A stretch of 64,000 nucleotides of DNA from Oncomelania hupensis (taxonomy: Eukaryota > Mollusca > Gastropoda > Littorinimorpha > Pomatiopsidae), in NCBI GenBank assembly GCA_036898135.1, contig CM072517.1, positions 62,366,769-62,430,768 of the forward strand. The letters run 5' to 3'. Below, in pieces: positions 12,311 to 24,009 of the stretch. Under the pieces are notes generated by a model. That model ran no database searches. It had not been told where the DNA came from and was given only the letters and a program-made list of their open reading frames with translations. The first letter of the stretch is position 1. Every line of letters begins with the position of its first letter. Made by a program: the position numbers and the translations under genes.

Positions 12311-12828
12311 CTGCAAATACCGCATAGGTTACAAAAAGGCAGTACAAGGTGCACACAATGCCACACAGCAAATGGATGACATCCAACAACTCCCAGCACT
12401 ATAGGCCTAACAGCCAACAAGGCAACGGACGCAAACTACCTACGTACACCTCCTTTTGTCAGTTTTAAAAGAACCCAACTCGAAGGCCTTGTATACTTTG
12501 GGAGGAACAGCATATTTATTACATTTTAAACAATGATCAAGTGGGCTTAAGTAAGTGCTCGATCCAACCGTCAAGGTTTGGTGGATCCTGATACCCACAA
12601 CCGCCAAACGAAATTTGAATTTTCCATTTCTGTTCTGACAGGGAGCGACGTAACGGTACACCAACGCTGTGACCTTTGACCCCATTTCTTAAAGGCAACC
12701 ACGCGGCTTCAAAAGTGGGTTTTTGGGTGTCAGGGTTAGGTTAGGGTAGGGTAGGGTAGGATAGGGTAGGGTAGGATCTGTTGCATCAACCTGAAACGAA
12801 ACACCTTATCCAGAAACGTTGTTATGAG
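12311..12828. other. Intron sequence with (TAGGG)n-like run
   Basis: No gene is recognised. At 12727-12777 there is a degenerate (TAGGG)n run. It is close to but not the TTAGGG telomere repeat, and is probably simple sequence. Confidence 0.5.
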
Positions 12829-13021
12829 CAATGGCGTAGCTAGGGATTTTAGGGGTACGGTACGGGGGGGCTTGGCCTCTTTGGGGGCCGCTGCATTTTG
12901 ACATTGGCCATCATGACATGAGATAATGTACTTAATAAATATATCAGTCTAAATTTACTAACTTATATAACAACGTGAATACCAAGATTACATGGCGGTG
13001 GCGTAATATTTAATATTTATT

Positions 13022-14312
13022 CCTATCCTATCCTATCCTGTCCCATAACCCGAAGGTCGTAGGGGCGCCACAGATGATCGCTTAACCAGCATACTCCATC
13101 TTTCTCTGTCCTCAGCAGCCCTCATGGCTTCGCTCAGTGTCAAACCAGTCCATTCTCGAATGTTGTCCTCCCACCTCTTTTTCGGTCCCCCCCTTCTTCT
13201 ACCTCCTTGCACTGTGCCTTGCAGAATGGTCTTTGCAAGGCCTGATGATCTGGTGACGTGGCCATACCATCGGAGTTTCCGTTTCTTCACCACTGTGAGC
13301 AGGTCATCGTGTTGTCCAATGGCTTGTGTGATGGTCTGTCGGACTTCAATGTTGGTGATGTGTTGGGTATAGGAAATGCACAGAAGTCTTCTGTAGCACC
13401 TCATCTCCATGCTTTGTATTCTTCGTTGGAGATCTGCTGTGAGGGTCCATGCTTCGCAAGCATATAGGAAGATGGAGATGACCAGAGAGCGCAGCAGTCT
13501 TACTTTGGAATGTAGACTGATGGTTCTGTCTTTCCAAATGGGCTTCAACCTTGTCAGGGCAGCAGTTGTTTGTGCGATCCTGGAGAGGACTTCCTGTCGA
13601 GACCCATTGTCTGACACAATGGCTCCTAAATATTTGAAGCTGTGCACTGTGTTGAGGGATTGGCCTTGTACTTTGATGTCCGTGTTGATGCCATTGGTGT
13701 TGTTGGTCATCATTTTGGTCTTCTCTGCACTTATTTCCATTCCATAAGCTCTGGAGGTGGTGTCAAGCCTCTGTACAAGCTGTTCAAGTTCTTGTTCCTC
13801 TCCAACCAATCCATCAATATCATCCGCAAAACGAAGATTGGAGATTGCTCTGCCCCCTATGCTGACTGTGCCTTCGTGATCTGCAAGAGCATCTGACATG
13901 ATGCGCTCTAGGAAGATGTTGAAGAGTGTTGGAGAGAGTAGGCATCCTTGACGCACACCGATTGTTGTTCTGAACCAGTTCCCGATGACGCTGTTATGGA
14001 GGACTGCACTGGTAGCCTTGTCAAACAGGCTTTTGATGACTTCTATAATTTTAGGGCTGATGTTGTAAACTTTCATGGTTGCCCATAGAGCTGCATGCCA
14101 GACTCGGTCAAATGCCTTCTTGAAGTCTATGAACACATGATATAGATGTTGTTGGTGCTGTAGGTATTTCTCACATATTATTCTGAGGTTGAAAATCTGT
14201 TCAGTGGTACTTCGCCCTGCCATGAATCCTGCTTGTTCTTCAGCTATGATTTGTTCAGCTTGTGGTTTCAACCTGTTGAGTATTATTTTCAGGAGGACCT
14301 TGCTGGGATGGC
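13022..14312 (-). mobile_element. LINE family 1, 5'-truncated copy with 11-bp TSD
   Basis: The insertion is bounded by an exact 11-bp duplication TAATATTTATT (13011-13021 and 14313-14323). Its 3' end, at the low coordinate, carries a short (GGATA)n tail. It holds only the RT half of the element. The exact duplication and open frame indicate a relatively young insertion. Confidence 0.9.
13033..14312 (-). CDS. LINE reverse transcriptase, C-terminal part
   Basis: About 425 codons are open. They contain GFMAGRSTTEQIF, the FIDFKKAFDRVWH block (motif A), GVRQGCLLSPTLFNIFL (motif B), LRFADDIDGL (FADD active site, motif C), the KTKMM and HSFKYLGAIVS thumb text, and a C-terminal KLRWYGHV..RWEDNIREWTG tail. 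This text is typical of invertebrate LINE proteins annotated as endonuclease-reverse transcriptase. The exact clade is not assigned. The endonuclease and the first RT motifs are missing through 5' truncation. The first residues of the longer frame beyond 14312 belong to flanking DNA. Confidence 0.85.
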
Positions 14313-14460
14313 TAATATTTATTGTTAAAAAAAAATTTTCGCTCACTCCTTTGGGGGCCCCCCTCAAGTGGGGACCCGGGGGGGACTTTCGAATTTGGAC
14401 CCAACCTCCTCCCCTTCCCATAGCTACGCCACTGGTAACGGGTTTCTTCCTGCGTTGGTA

Positions 14461-14690
14461 GATGCTACTTTTAGCTCGGTGTAGATGCTATTTTTAGCTC
14501 GGTGTAGATGCTATTTTTAGCTAGGTGTAGATGCTATTTTTAGCTCGGTGTAGATGCTATTTTTAGCTCGGTGTAGATGCTACTTTTAGCTCGGTGTAGA
14601 TGCTATTTTTAGCTCGGTATAGATGCTATTTTTAGCTCGGTGTAGATGCTATTTTTAGCTCGGTGTAGATGCTATTTTTAGCTCGGTGAG
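14461..14690. repeat. 23-bp minisatellite, about 10 copies
   Basis: About ten near-identical copies of GATGCTATTTTTAGCTCGGTGTA. Variants are CTACTTTTAGC, GCTAGG and GGTATAG. The array is followed by a G-rich stretch (about 14697-14750). Confidence 0.95.
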
Positions 14691-15015
14691 AAGAGAGTGC
14701 TGGGGGAGTGGAGGGAGGGGGGGGGGGGAGGAAGAGGGATGGTGGTGGCCAGAGGTTGCTATTAATAAGCACATACTCTACGGAATTTATTCATTAAAAA
14801 AAAAAATATTATAAAAAAGAGTTATTTTTTTGTGGTAAACTTATTTTTTTTTAAATTGCGGCGACACTCACTGTGAGTGTTAAAGGGATCTGTCGAGGAG
14901 TGTGGGTGGAGATGAGGGGAGGGGGAATCAAAGTGGGTCCTTTGTAACAGACAATACAGTGCGATTCCAACGTCGTCAATGGCGCAGAGCTTGCAGAAGG
15001 CAGATCATGCCTATT

Positions 15016-15750
15016 CTATGTTTGACGTCATGTGTATGACAGCCTACTAGCGCCAAAACCTGATAATTACAAATATCATGAGATAATTACAAATATCATG
15101 GGACAATTACGATTATCAAGGGATAACTACAGCTATTTATATCTTCGCGTGCTCCTGTTTAATTTTCAGTTTTGGCTCTTGCAACCCGCGTGGAAATGCG
15201 ACAAAACCGAAAATTGTAATTCTCACATAATAATAACATCTTTTACTTAATAATTTTTACCTGATTATGCTTAATTCTGGCTAAAGCAGCTTACTAGCGC
15301 CAAAACGTGCAGTTACATGAAACAGTGATACTAGTAATTAACACGTGTTCTGTGTACTTCACATTATGACGGCCTAGTAGCGCCAAAACCTGATAATCAC
15401 AAATATCATGTGATAATTATAAAAATCAACGATACAATTTTTTTTCTTATCAAGTGAAAATTACAATTTTTGGTTTTGGCCTTAAACATGTTCACGCGAG
15501 GATATTTGCAATTGTTCAATGATAATTGTAATTATCCCTTCATAACTGTAGTTTTCCTACGATATTTATAATTATCTCATGATATTTGTAATTAACAGGA
15601 TTTGGCGCTTTAAAGGCGTGGCAAATACTGATAATTATTAACCCTGTGGGTTACCGGAATCTCTGTAAATTACACAGAACACGTGTTAATTTCAATTATC
15701 TCGTGATAATGGTAACTCTCGGTGTTGGCGCTAGTAGGCCGTCATACATG
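15016..15750. mobile_element. Complex inverted-repeat (MITE-like) element
   Basis: The ends are inverted. About 15030 reads GTATGACAGCCTACTAGCGCC, and the reverse of about 15725-15748 reads GTATGACGGCCTACTAGCGCC. A further head copy starts at about 15365 (ATGACGGCCTAGTAGCGCC), and an AGAACACGTGTTAAT-type pair near 15330 and 15680 is inverted around it. The interior is dense in GATAATTA(C/T) and AAATATCATG in both orientations. No ORF is convincing. Nested insertion of one family member in another, or a composite foldback element, would explain it. Confidence 0.6.
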
Positions 15751-15895
15751 TGCGTGCCACTTTCACCAACAAACGTCCAATCAGACAATAGAACAGTTCA
15801 GTCATACAGTTAATTCACTCAAACAAAATCGAAAATTGGAAATAATACTAGTGCTTACACACGCACATCACACACACGGGAGCACGCGCGCTCGC

Positions 15896-15898
15896 TCG

Positions 15899-15945
<47 letters not shown>
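15896..15945. repeat. (CA)n microsatellite
   Basis: About 20 CA units end directly at the exon 5 donor, which itself reads GTTTGTTTG on the minus strand. Confidence 0.9.
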
Positions 15946-15946
<1 letters not shown>

Positions 15947-15949
15947 AAC

Positions 15950-16013
15950 CTTTTCTTATTTTGCCGGCTTTCTTGTCAGATTTGGATTTTTCTTTGGAGC
16001 TGAACTTCCGCTT
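15950..16013 (-). CDS. Host gene, exon 5
   Basis: This is a 64-bp exon between acceptor TTCTGACAG-like (CTGACAG|AAG) and donor AAAAG|GTTTGT. It encodes the lysine-rich KRKFSSKEKSKSDKKAGKIRK plus one base. Entry phase 0 fits exon 4, and the one-base exit fits exon 6. Its basic composition resembles a linker or nuclear-localisation-type segment (inference). The donor is non-consensus at +4/+5, so it is weaker than its neighbours. Confidence 0.6.
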
Positions 16014-16282
16014 CTGTCAGCAGAAAAGGAATTAAAATAACAAATAAATATTAAAATTAAATAAAAGTAAAATTAAATCCCGTATCATAAACTAAATATT
16101 TAAATAAACAAAGAAAGTTTACAAAGAGTCCAGTTTCCTCTGTTAAATATACAAATAAAAAGTTAGTAGTCCATTCACATAGAATGAGTTGGCTACGGCC
16201 TATAATATGTACGTTTTACCAAGCAACATTATATGTATTTTGTACAATATACGTGTTTAAATGGATTATCATTATTCATATC
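16014..16282 (-). other. Intron sequence, nothing recognised
   Basis: AT-rich intron 4 sequence without repeats or frames that I recognise. Confidence 0.5.
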
Positions 16283-17100
16283 ATCCCTATCCTATCCTGT
16301 AACTCGAAGCTCGTAGGGGCACCACAGATGATCGTTTAACCAGCGTACTCCATCTTTCTCTGTCCTCAGTAACCCTCATGCTTCGCTCAGTGTCAAGCCA
16401 GTCCATTCTTGAATTTTTTCATCCCATCTCTTTTTCTGTCTCCCTCTTCTTCTGCCTCCTCGCACCGTGCCTTGAAGATGGTCTTTGCAAGGCCATACCA
16501 TCGGAGTTTCCGTTTCTTCACCACTGTGAGCATGTCATCGTGTTGTCCAATGGCTTGTGATGTGTTTTGGTCTGTCGGATCTCGTTGTTGGTGACGTGCT
16601 GGGTATAGGAAATGCCCAGAAGTCTTCTGTAACACCTCATCACCATGCTTTGTATTTTTCGTTGTAGATCTGCTGCGAGGGTCCATGTTTCGCAAGCGTA
16701 TAGGAAGATGGAGATGACAAGGGAGCGCAGCAGCCTTACCTTGGAATGTAGACTGATGGTCCTGGCTTGCCAAATGGGCTTCAACCTTGTGAGGGCAGCA
16801 GTTGTTTGTGCGATCCTGGAGAGGACTTCCTGTCGGGACCCATTGTCTGATACAATGGCTCCAAAATACTTGAAGCTATGCACTGTGTTGAGGAATTGGC
16901 CTTGGACTTTGATGTCCATGTTATGCACTTATTTCCATTCCATAGGCTCTGGAGGTGGTATCAAGCCTCTGTACCAGCTGTTCAAGTTCTTGTTCCTCTC
17001 CAGCCAATCCATCAATGTTATCCGCAAAACGGAGGTTGGAGATTGCTCTACCCCCTATGCTGACTGTGCCTTGATGATCTGCAAGGGCATCTGACATGAG
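16283..17100 (-). mobile_element. LINE family 1 copy, internally deleted
   Basis: The 3' end with CCTATCCTATCC is at about 16283-16300. The copy carries the RT C-terminal text (HSFKYFGAIVSDNGSRQE, KLRWYGLAK). Compared with the 13-kb copy it lacks blocks at about 16480-16500 and 16920, and the frame is broken. At about 17100 it gives way to unrelated sequence. Confidence 0.85.
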
Positions 17101-17161
17101 TGTTGCTGTTAAGGTCCAGCTGTCGCAGCGGTACAGCAGAACGTACACCACCAAAGCCCTG

Positions 17162-17797
17162 TGTTACGTTGAAACGCGAATGGTAGTACGTCGGAAGCGC
17201 GCACGATAGATCTAATCGTTTCGTTTTGCAAAGTATTCAATGATGGAGTTTATTTACCTTTGATTTGGGTTTGCATTGTTGTTAGGAGAGGCTTTGTATA
17301 ACGTTGATAATTTTTGTTGGTCGATATTGTTGTAGAATTCTCTGGACCCGCTTGTTTACTATCGATCGAAGTTTCTTGATGGACGTAGATAATGGCGAAT
17401 ATTCTGGGACGGGAAATAATTATGTATGACATAAGACAGTAATGACGAAGTTAGAAGCGATTGGTTAAATTGCGTCAAACGAGATTGATCCAGGTTATTC
17501 GGGAGTATCAAGAGACTATTTAAGTGCCGCGCTGTTTCAAAAATAAGATAGTTATTATTGTTGTTGATAGTAAGTTGGAAGGTAAACTTGAGAGTGGAAA
17601 GGCGATTGAGCGATTGTATGCAGTTGTTGATGTATGCTGAATAAAAGTGGAAAACTTCATACGTCGACTTTGTGACTTGTATGCTGCTTGAGCAGGCTGC
17701 GTGGATAAACGAATCTGAGTTACACCCTATCAGGAATTCAGCATTGGGGCTGAATCAGATACTGATAGAAAACACCAACATCGAATCGAGTGTAACA
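17162..17797. mobile_element. Solo LTR with perfect 5-bp TSD
   Basis: This 636-bp segment starts TGTTACGTTG and ends GTGTAACA, an inverted TG...CA pair. It is flanked on both sides by CCCTG (17157-17161 and 17798-17802). It matches the 3' LTR at 4146-4448, and an AATAAA-like signal is present at about 17639. Recombination between the two LTRs of a full element is the usual cause. Confidence 0.9.
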
Positions 17798-17984
17798 CCC
17801 TGAAGATTTGTATCTTGTGTGTACAAACGGATTCTCCGCTCACATTGCGATACTGGCGCCTGTGGTTAACAGTGTGATATAGACGACATCAGCTGAGCGG
17901 TGACCGGGCAGGCAGTGCTTCCAAGCTGGTTGACGGACTGGAACGCCGAACAACGATAACACGATCCTGATGCATAGGCAAGCG

Positions 17985-18140
17985 CCCCTACCCCTTCGAA
18001 TGAGAGTATAAACAGAGGTATAATCTGTGCACGCCAGCATTCCATCACACGGACTTTAAAGATCATGACGCTCGTGTCCCAGACGGGAGAGTTCCAGCTA
18101 CATAGTTACACCCAGTAAGCACACAGTCCCTTCTCTCTAG
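17985..18140. repeat. Dispersed repeat C, copy 2
   Basis: Second copy of the sequence at 11560-11700, about three quarters identical by eye over about 110 bp. Confidence 0.5.
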
Positions 18141-18562
18141 ACCCTGGTCGCTCAGGACTTTTTTTTTTTTTAGTTGTCTTGGGCGCCAGACGATGTGATG
18201 CGCATAACGCAGCGAGTTAGCGTCTCAAGCGGCTCGAGTGAGATCCTGTATCGGCCAGCTCCTTGAGCAGCTCTTGAGCTGGAATCTGGCACTACATATA
18301 AGACCTGACTGAAGAAAAGAAAAATACTAAACCATTGCTTGGACACTAACGCGGCCACTATACCGGCGCTCCCCATATCGTTTATATTCAAATATCGATT
18401 ATATTCAAGGTCTAATTTAAATCGGATATTTCTTGTGTCCTTTCTTCCTCTTGTGTTTGTGTGAGTGAAGAAACCACCGGCGGGAGTTAACATGAAAGAG
18501 CGAGGATCTACAAGACTATAGAGATTCAACAAGATAGTTGACTGAAAACGAGTCTCGTTTAC

Positions 18563-18622
18563 CTTCTCTGCTGCAGGTGCTTGGGGCAGTTCTTCTTCTT
18601 CTTCTTTTTCCTCTTGCACTTC
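18563..18622 (-). CDS. Host gene, exon 4
   Basis: This is a 60-bp exon, exactly 20 codons, in phase 0 at both ends. The acceptor is TTTGAGCAG and the donor GAG AAG|GTAAAC. It encodes EVQEEKEEEEELPQAPAAEK, an acidic run, so part of it is a GAA repeat. The low complexity means it could be a chance frame, but the sites and phases match exons 3 and 5. Confidence 0.6.
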
Positions 18623-18937
18623 CTGCTCAAATATCATACAATACAATAAATACAATACAATATACACCACAGAATACAATACAATAAATATAATACAACA
18701 CAATACAATAAATACAACACAACACAACACAATACATACAATAAAAACGATACAACACAATACAATACAATAACTTCAATTTATCTGTTTTACTCAGACT
18801 AAATTCAGTTTCTGTCTTTATAATACGTCATCTGAAATTACTCAATAGTTGCGTTTTAGTTATTTGGTCTTCGTTGGCTGTTGTATAAAGAGGTCCTAGA
18901 TGGTTTGATGTGACGCCTGCTGTTGTGTCCGGTTAGT

Positions 18938-18992
18938 TAGTTATTAATCGCTTACATGGTCCAACGGACTGCAAAGAACCGAATCAGGACCT
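18938..18992 (-). repeat. Fragment of retroposon family A
   Basis: This is a short stretch matching the end of family A (GTTAGTTATT...CGGACTGCAAAGA.CCGAATCAGGAC), in the orientation of copy A1. Confidence 0.65.
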
Positions 18993-19074
18993 AGGCGAGG
19001 CGTTTTGTCTGGTGCCATATGTGTTACATGTAGACCTACTATACTGCAGTGTAACATAACAACAACAACAACAG

Positions 19075-19107
<33 letters not shown>

Positions 19108-19118
<11 letters not shown>

Positions 19119-20441
19119 ATATCCTATCCTATCCCGTAACTCGGAGGTCGTAGGGGCACCACAGATGATCGTTTAACCAGCGTACTCCATCGTTCCATGT
19201 CCCCAGCAAACCTGATTGTAACGCTCAGTGTCAAACCAGTCCATTCTCGAATGTTGTCCTCCCACCTCTTTTTCGGTCTCCCTCTTCTTCCACCTCCTTG
19301 CACTGTGCCTTGCAGGATGGTCTTTGCAAGACCTGATGATCTGTTGGCGTGGCCATACCATCGGAGTTTCCGTTTTTTCACCACTGTGAGCAGGTCATCG
19401 TGTTGTCCAATGGCTTGTGTGATGGTCTGTCGGACTTCGTCGTTGTGATTTGCTGGGTATAGGAAATGCCCAGAAGTCTTCTGTAGCAACTCATCTCCAT
19501 GCTTTGTATTCTTCGTTGTAGATCTGCTGTGAGGGTCCATGTTTCGCAAGCATATAGGAAGATGGATATGGCAAGGGAGCGCAGCAGCCTTACCTTGGAA
19601 TGTAGACTGATGGTCATGTTTTTCCAAATTGGCTTCAACCTCGCCAGGGCAGCAGTTGTTTGTGCGATCCTGGAGAGGACTTCCTGTCGGGACCAGTTGT
19701 CGGATACAACGGCTCCTAAATATTTGAAACTATGCACTGTGTTGAGGGATTGACCTTGGACTTTGATGTCCGTGTTGATGCCAATGGTGTTGTTGGTCAT
19801 CATTTGATCTTCTCTGCACTTATTGCCATTCCATAGGCTCTGGAGGTGGTTTCAAGCATCTGTACAAGCTGTTCAAGTTCTTGTTCCTCTCCAGCCAATC
19901 CAACAATGTCATCCGCAAAAACGAAGGTTGGAGATTGCTCATCCCCCTATGCTGACTGTGCCTTCGTGATCTGCAAGGGCATCTGACATGATGCGCTCTA
20001 GGAAGATGTTGAAGAGTGTTGGAGAGAGTAGGCATCCCTGACACACATACCGATTGTTGTTCTGAACCAGTTTCCGATGGCGCTTTTGTGGAGGGCTGCA
20101 CTGTAGCCTTGTCATACAGGCTTTTGATGACTTCAATAATTTTAGGGTTGATGTGGTACACCCTCATGGTTGCCCACAGAGCTGCATGCAAGAGTCGATC
20201 AAACGCTTTCTTGAAGTCAATAGATGTTGTTGGTAAGCAAGAGTTGATCAAACGCTTTCTTGAAGTCAACAAACACGTGATATAGATGTTGTTGGTGTAG
20301 TGAGTATTTCTCGCAGATTATTCTGAGGTTGAAAATCTGCTCAGTGGTACTTCGCCCTGTCATGATTTCTGCTTGTTCTTCAGCTATGATTTGTTCTTTT
20401 TGGGGTTTCAACCTGCTGAGTATTATTTTCAGGGGGACTTT
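19108..20441 (-). mobile_element. LINE family 1 copy, frameshifted RT
   Basis: The 3' end (TATCCTATCCTATCC) abuts an (ACT)n microsatellite at 19076-19107. The RT C-terminal frames recover YLGAVVSDNWSRQE, GCLLSPTLFNIFLERIMSD and GRSTTEQIFNLRIICEKY, but in three frames. A local duplication of about 45 bp near 20200-20275 repeats the KAF motif region (ATCAAACGCTTTCTTGAAGTCAA twice). Confidence 0.85.
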
Positions 20442-21430
20442 GTGTGACGGTGGGTCTATTGTTGCTGGGCTCTGCACAATGGAATGCTATTACCCACTCG
20501 TCTTTCGTCGATGGGGATCGCTAGTTAGTCTCCCGGTGACCAATCTTAATACATTTATAAGTTTAGCTCGGTCTGTGTTAGGCTGGGGTTACAGAGAAGA
20601 AAGGAAATGGTAACAGATTCACTGTCACACTAGCTCTCACATGGCTATGAAGCATAGGAAGTCCAGCCACTTGTTAACATAATAATAATCATAATATAAT
20701 CAGCCATCTGCTTTTCGTCAGTAATAGCCTGTCCTTGTTTTTTCAGACCTTGGATCACAGCTTTGGAGTTTTTGCCTTTTTTTCAGACTGTTTTGGAAGA
20801 GCTTTTGGTATGAAGTTTGTAAAAGAAGGTTTCCCAGGATGGACGCCTTTTTTTTAAAAAGGGGGTACTTAGTTTTGGCTTGCAGCTTCTGGTGATTAAG
20901 TTTATTTTCAGCAGTAATATTTTAAAAGAACCTTCGCTGGGCTTTCTCCTTTTGTTATGAAGAGTCTTGCATTCTTCATCAAACTAAGGGGTCTTCGGAG
21001 CATTGCTTTTAATAGATGTTTTGAGTATATTTTCGGAAGAACATTCTATTAGGATATTAGAAAACTCCAAAGCTGGATCTTCGGAATTTGCCGGGGGTTT
21101 CAGTATAAATAGTATCCCCACTTTCTGAAAATGAGTGCTTTAAATTCCGACTGTCGCTATCTTTCTCCTTTGTTCTTTCTCATTCCTATTCTGTTCTATC
21201 AATCTACTATACAATCTTCGTCTTCGCTAGACCAGTCACCTACGTTTTTCTTTTAAACTCTTCCAGGACAAAACTCCTCATTTGTGTGCGAGGTCTGTTG
21301 GATCAGCTTGGGAATGTTGGACGCTTTCTGCCAAATGGTCATTAGGGCTTCCTATGATGTTATAATTTGGCAATGTAGGCATTTTGTATGTATGTGTTTT
21401 GTTGATATTTTATAATGTTTGTATACTATA

Positions 21431-22633
21431 CTACTCAAAATAATACAAGGGCCACTTGAACATATAGGTCTCTCTTTAAATCAGAAACACGAATTCAATT
21501 TATTAGTTCATCATATTTTATTGCTATCATTTCTGCATCAATAACAAAAAAGATTTTAGACATCAGTCGTTTAAAATTCAATTCAATTCAATTTAACTGG
21601 ACATACCCCTCATTTACAAAATCAAAATAGAAACCAAAAATCTTTAGAGTCAGTATCGGGTGTGGCAACCGTTTGTTTAATGCGAGCCACCCCACATCAT
21701 GACAGATCCACCACCAAAGCGGTCATTTTCGCGCACCGTCGCATCAGCAAAACGCTCCCGTGGACGCCTCCAAACATTCACTCGACGGTCGTTGAAAGAC
21801 AAGGAGAACCGAGACTCGTCTGTAAAGAGCACCCTTGACCACTGTTGCCTAGTCCACACCAAATGACGCCGAGCCCAGGCCAAACGCTCTGCACGGTGAG
21901 CTGGGGTGAGCAAAGGCCGTACTGCTGGTCGTCTTGATCGCAGGTTTGCCTCGTGTAGACGGTTGTGAATTGTCTGGTCGCTGACGTTAACATTGCTGGC
22001 TGCGTGAAGTGATGGTGTTTGCTGTAGCGGACCTCATTCTCAGAGCTGACAGGGTGATGAAATGGTCTTGTCTTGCAGTGGTAACGCGGAGGCGTCCGGA
22101 CCTTCTTGGTTCTTGGACGCTTCCAGTGTTGTTAAAGCGCTCCCGCAGCCTTTGGACAACGGAGTGGGACACTCCCAGCCGCCTGCCAACTTCTCTCACC
22201 CACACCCCTTCCTGAACCCATGCAATAGCTCTGCCTCTATCCGCATCAGTCAATCGTCGCCTTGGGGGCATGGTTAGAAAAGCAGCAAAAGCGCTGCCAT
22301 TTATACCCAGAAAAAAGCGACGATTGTTGAACTGAACTCAGAAAATGCAAGCCTTTCGCGTGCAAATCACTTTTTAATGTTGAAAATTTTGCTTTATTAG
22401 CAAGACAACAATAAATTAGGGTCATTTTTTGTGTAAAAATTGGGTTTGTTTTTCAACTCAGTGCAGAAAGTTCAAAACTCACACATGTGATTACTTGTCA
22501 GAATAAGATTGTCTTGAATGTTACTGTACAGGGTAAGTTTTGAAATAAGCAATATAAGCGATATTATTGATAGCAGCAAAAAATAATTAAACTAAATGAA
22601 ATATGAGAGTGGCCTTTCAATTATTTTGAGTAG
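21431..22633 (-). mobile_element. Tc1/mariner-type transposon
   Basis: The element is 1,203 bp. Its TIRs start CTACTCAAAATAAT at both ends, with GGCCACT slightly further in, and TA dinucleotides lie directly outside (21429-21430 and 22634-22635), the expected Tc1 target. It sits inside retroposon copy A2. Confidence 0.9.
21677..22271 (-). pseudogene. Tc1-like transposase, truncated
   Basis: The N-terminal helix-turn-helix text (LTDADRGRAIAWVQEG, VREVGRRLGVSHSVVQRL) starts at the ATG near 22271. After a frameshift, the central catalytic region follows (RAERLAWARRH, WSRVLFTDESRFSL with the first catalytic Asp, GGGSVMMWGG). The second half of the DDE domain is missing before the TIR, so the copy is non-autonomous. 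Confidence 0.85.
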
Positions 22634-23309
22634 TATATTTTGTTTTTGTAAACGGTGGTTCGATTAATTAGAGTATAGCCTCAGTGTCCCATGCGTGGGA
22701 AGCCTTTATTGTAAAGTGACCGGCTGGAGGAGTGCCTTCAGTGTTACCACTAGGGTTGTTTCGGCAGATCTTTTATGAGGATCAAGGGTGAGTCCTCTTT
22801 CAGCGAAGTTGTGGTCTTGATTTTGTGGTCCTGATTCGGCTCTTTGCAGTCCATTGGACCCTGTAAGCAATGAATAACCAACTATCTTCGGGATTTAGAA
22901 TGTCAAAGGTAATTCGACAAGCTGCGGAGTGTCCAAATTTGTCCCAATCTGCTTTTTTTGAAATTCCAGTGCCGCTGGGGTTCTTCAGATTGATCTTCTA
23001 GAAACTTTAGAAAAATATCCGCAGAGATCCGAATGAGGGTTCCAATCCATGTCCAAAAAAAGAGAAGCCTCACAGATAGCCAGGTCTAAAGTATAAATTA
23101 AAAATGTTCCTAAATGGCTACAATACGTAGGAGAATCTGAATTTAAAATACAGAGGTTGAGGTCATCGGCAACATTCTCCAAAAGTTTGCCTTTAGGTTT
23201 CTGATGGCCACTTCCCCAGCTAGGGGAGTGACCATTCAGATCTCCAACAATCACAATGGGAGTTGGTCTATCAAGTTTAATATATCAGCTTTGTACATGG
23301 TTTTCGAAG

Positions 23310-24009
23310 TCCCCTTGGGGTCATGAGCAATCTTGCCACTGTAGATTGTTCTAACCTATAAAGGGAAAAGTGAAAGCCCCAGTTGAAAACCTGTCTTGCC
23401 TTTATAGGCATGACCGATTCACTGCGGCAACAATAACCCCCGTTGGAGTGCCGGGGGTTTCAGTATAAATAGTGTCCCCACTTTCTGGAAATTTAGTGCT
23501 TTAAATTCCCACTGTCGCTGTCTTCCTCATTTACTCTTTCCCATTCCTGCTCTGTCCTATCACTCTGCTATACTATCGTCTTCTTCGCTAGATCAATGAC
23601 CTACCTTTTTTCTTGAAAACTCTTCCTGGACAAGACTCCTTGTTTGTGTATGAGGTCTGTTGGATCAGCTTGGGAGTGTTGGACGCTTTCTGCCGGGTGG
23701 TCACTAGGGCTTCCTATGATGTTATTATTTAGCAATATAGGCATTTTATATGTATATGTTTTGTTGATAATTTATAATGATGTTTGTATTCTATTTTGTT
23801 TTTGTAACCGGGGGTTCGAGTAGTTGGGGTAAAGCCTCAGCCGTCCCCTGCGTGGGATGTCTTTATTGTAAAGTGACTGGCCGGTGGAGGGCATTCATTT
23901 TTCCCACTAGGGTTATTTCAGCAGATCTTTTATGCGGATCGGGGGTTGTCCGGTCCTGATTTGGCTCGGAAGAGTCCGCTGGACCTAAAGCAGCAATCAA
24001 TCAATCAAT
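23310..24009 (+). mobile_element. Retroposon family A, copy A3, full length with 14-bp TSD
   Basis: CATGGTTTTCGAAG occurs at 23296-23309 and again at 24010-24023, flanking 700 bp. The insert ends with an (AATC)n tail at about 23994-24009. It contains GTATAAATAGTG at about 23463 and a long pyrimidine-rich block, but no convincing ORF. The 5' 130 bp are absent from the other copies. The long target duplication and short tandem tail indicate LINE-driven retroposition. Confidence 0.8.

Larger units (their letters stand above)
12829..14434. mobile_element. Small TIR element interrupted by a LINE
   Basis: The ends are inverted: CAATGGCGTAGCTAGGG at 12829 and, reversed, CAGTGGCGTAGCTATGGG ending at 14434. 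Without the LINE copy at 13022-14312 and its target duplication, the element would be only about 0.3 kb, so a non-autonomous DNA transposon is likely. The flanking bases GTTATGAG and GTAACGGG do not match well enough to call a target duplication, so the superfamily is uncertain. Confidence 0.5.
21093..22885 (+). mobile_element. Retroposon family A, copy A2, carrying a Tc1 element
   Basis: It begins CCGGGGGTTTCAGTATAAAT at about 21093 and resumes after the Tc1 insertion at 22634 up to about 22885. LINE sequence on both sides repeats ATCTTCGG(A/G)ATTT, a target duplication of about 13 bp with one mismatch. Confidence 0.75.

Noticed and set aside
12727..12777. Interstitial telomere repeat
   Set aside because: The unit is mainly TAGGG or TAGGA, not TTAGGG, and it is short.
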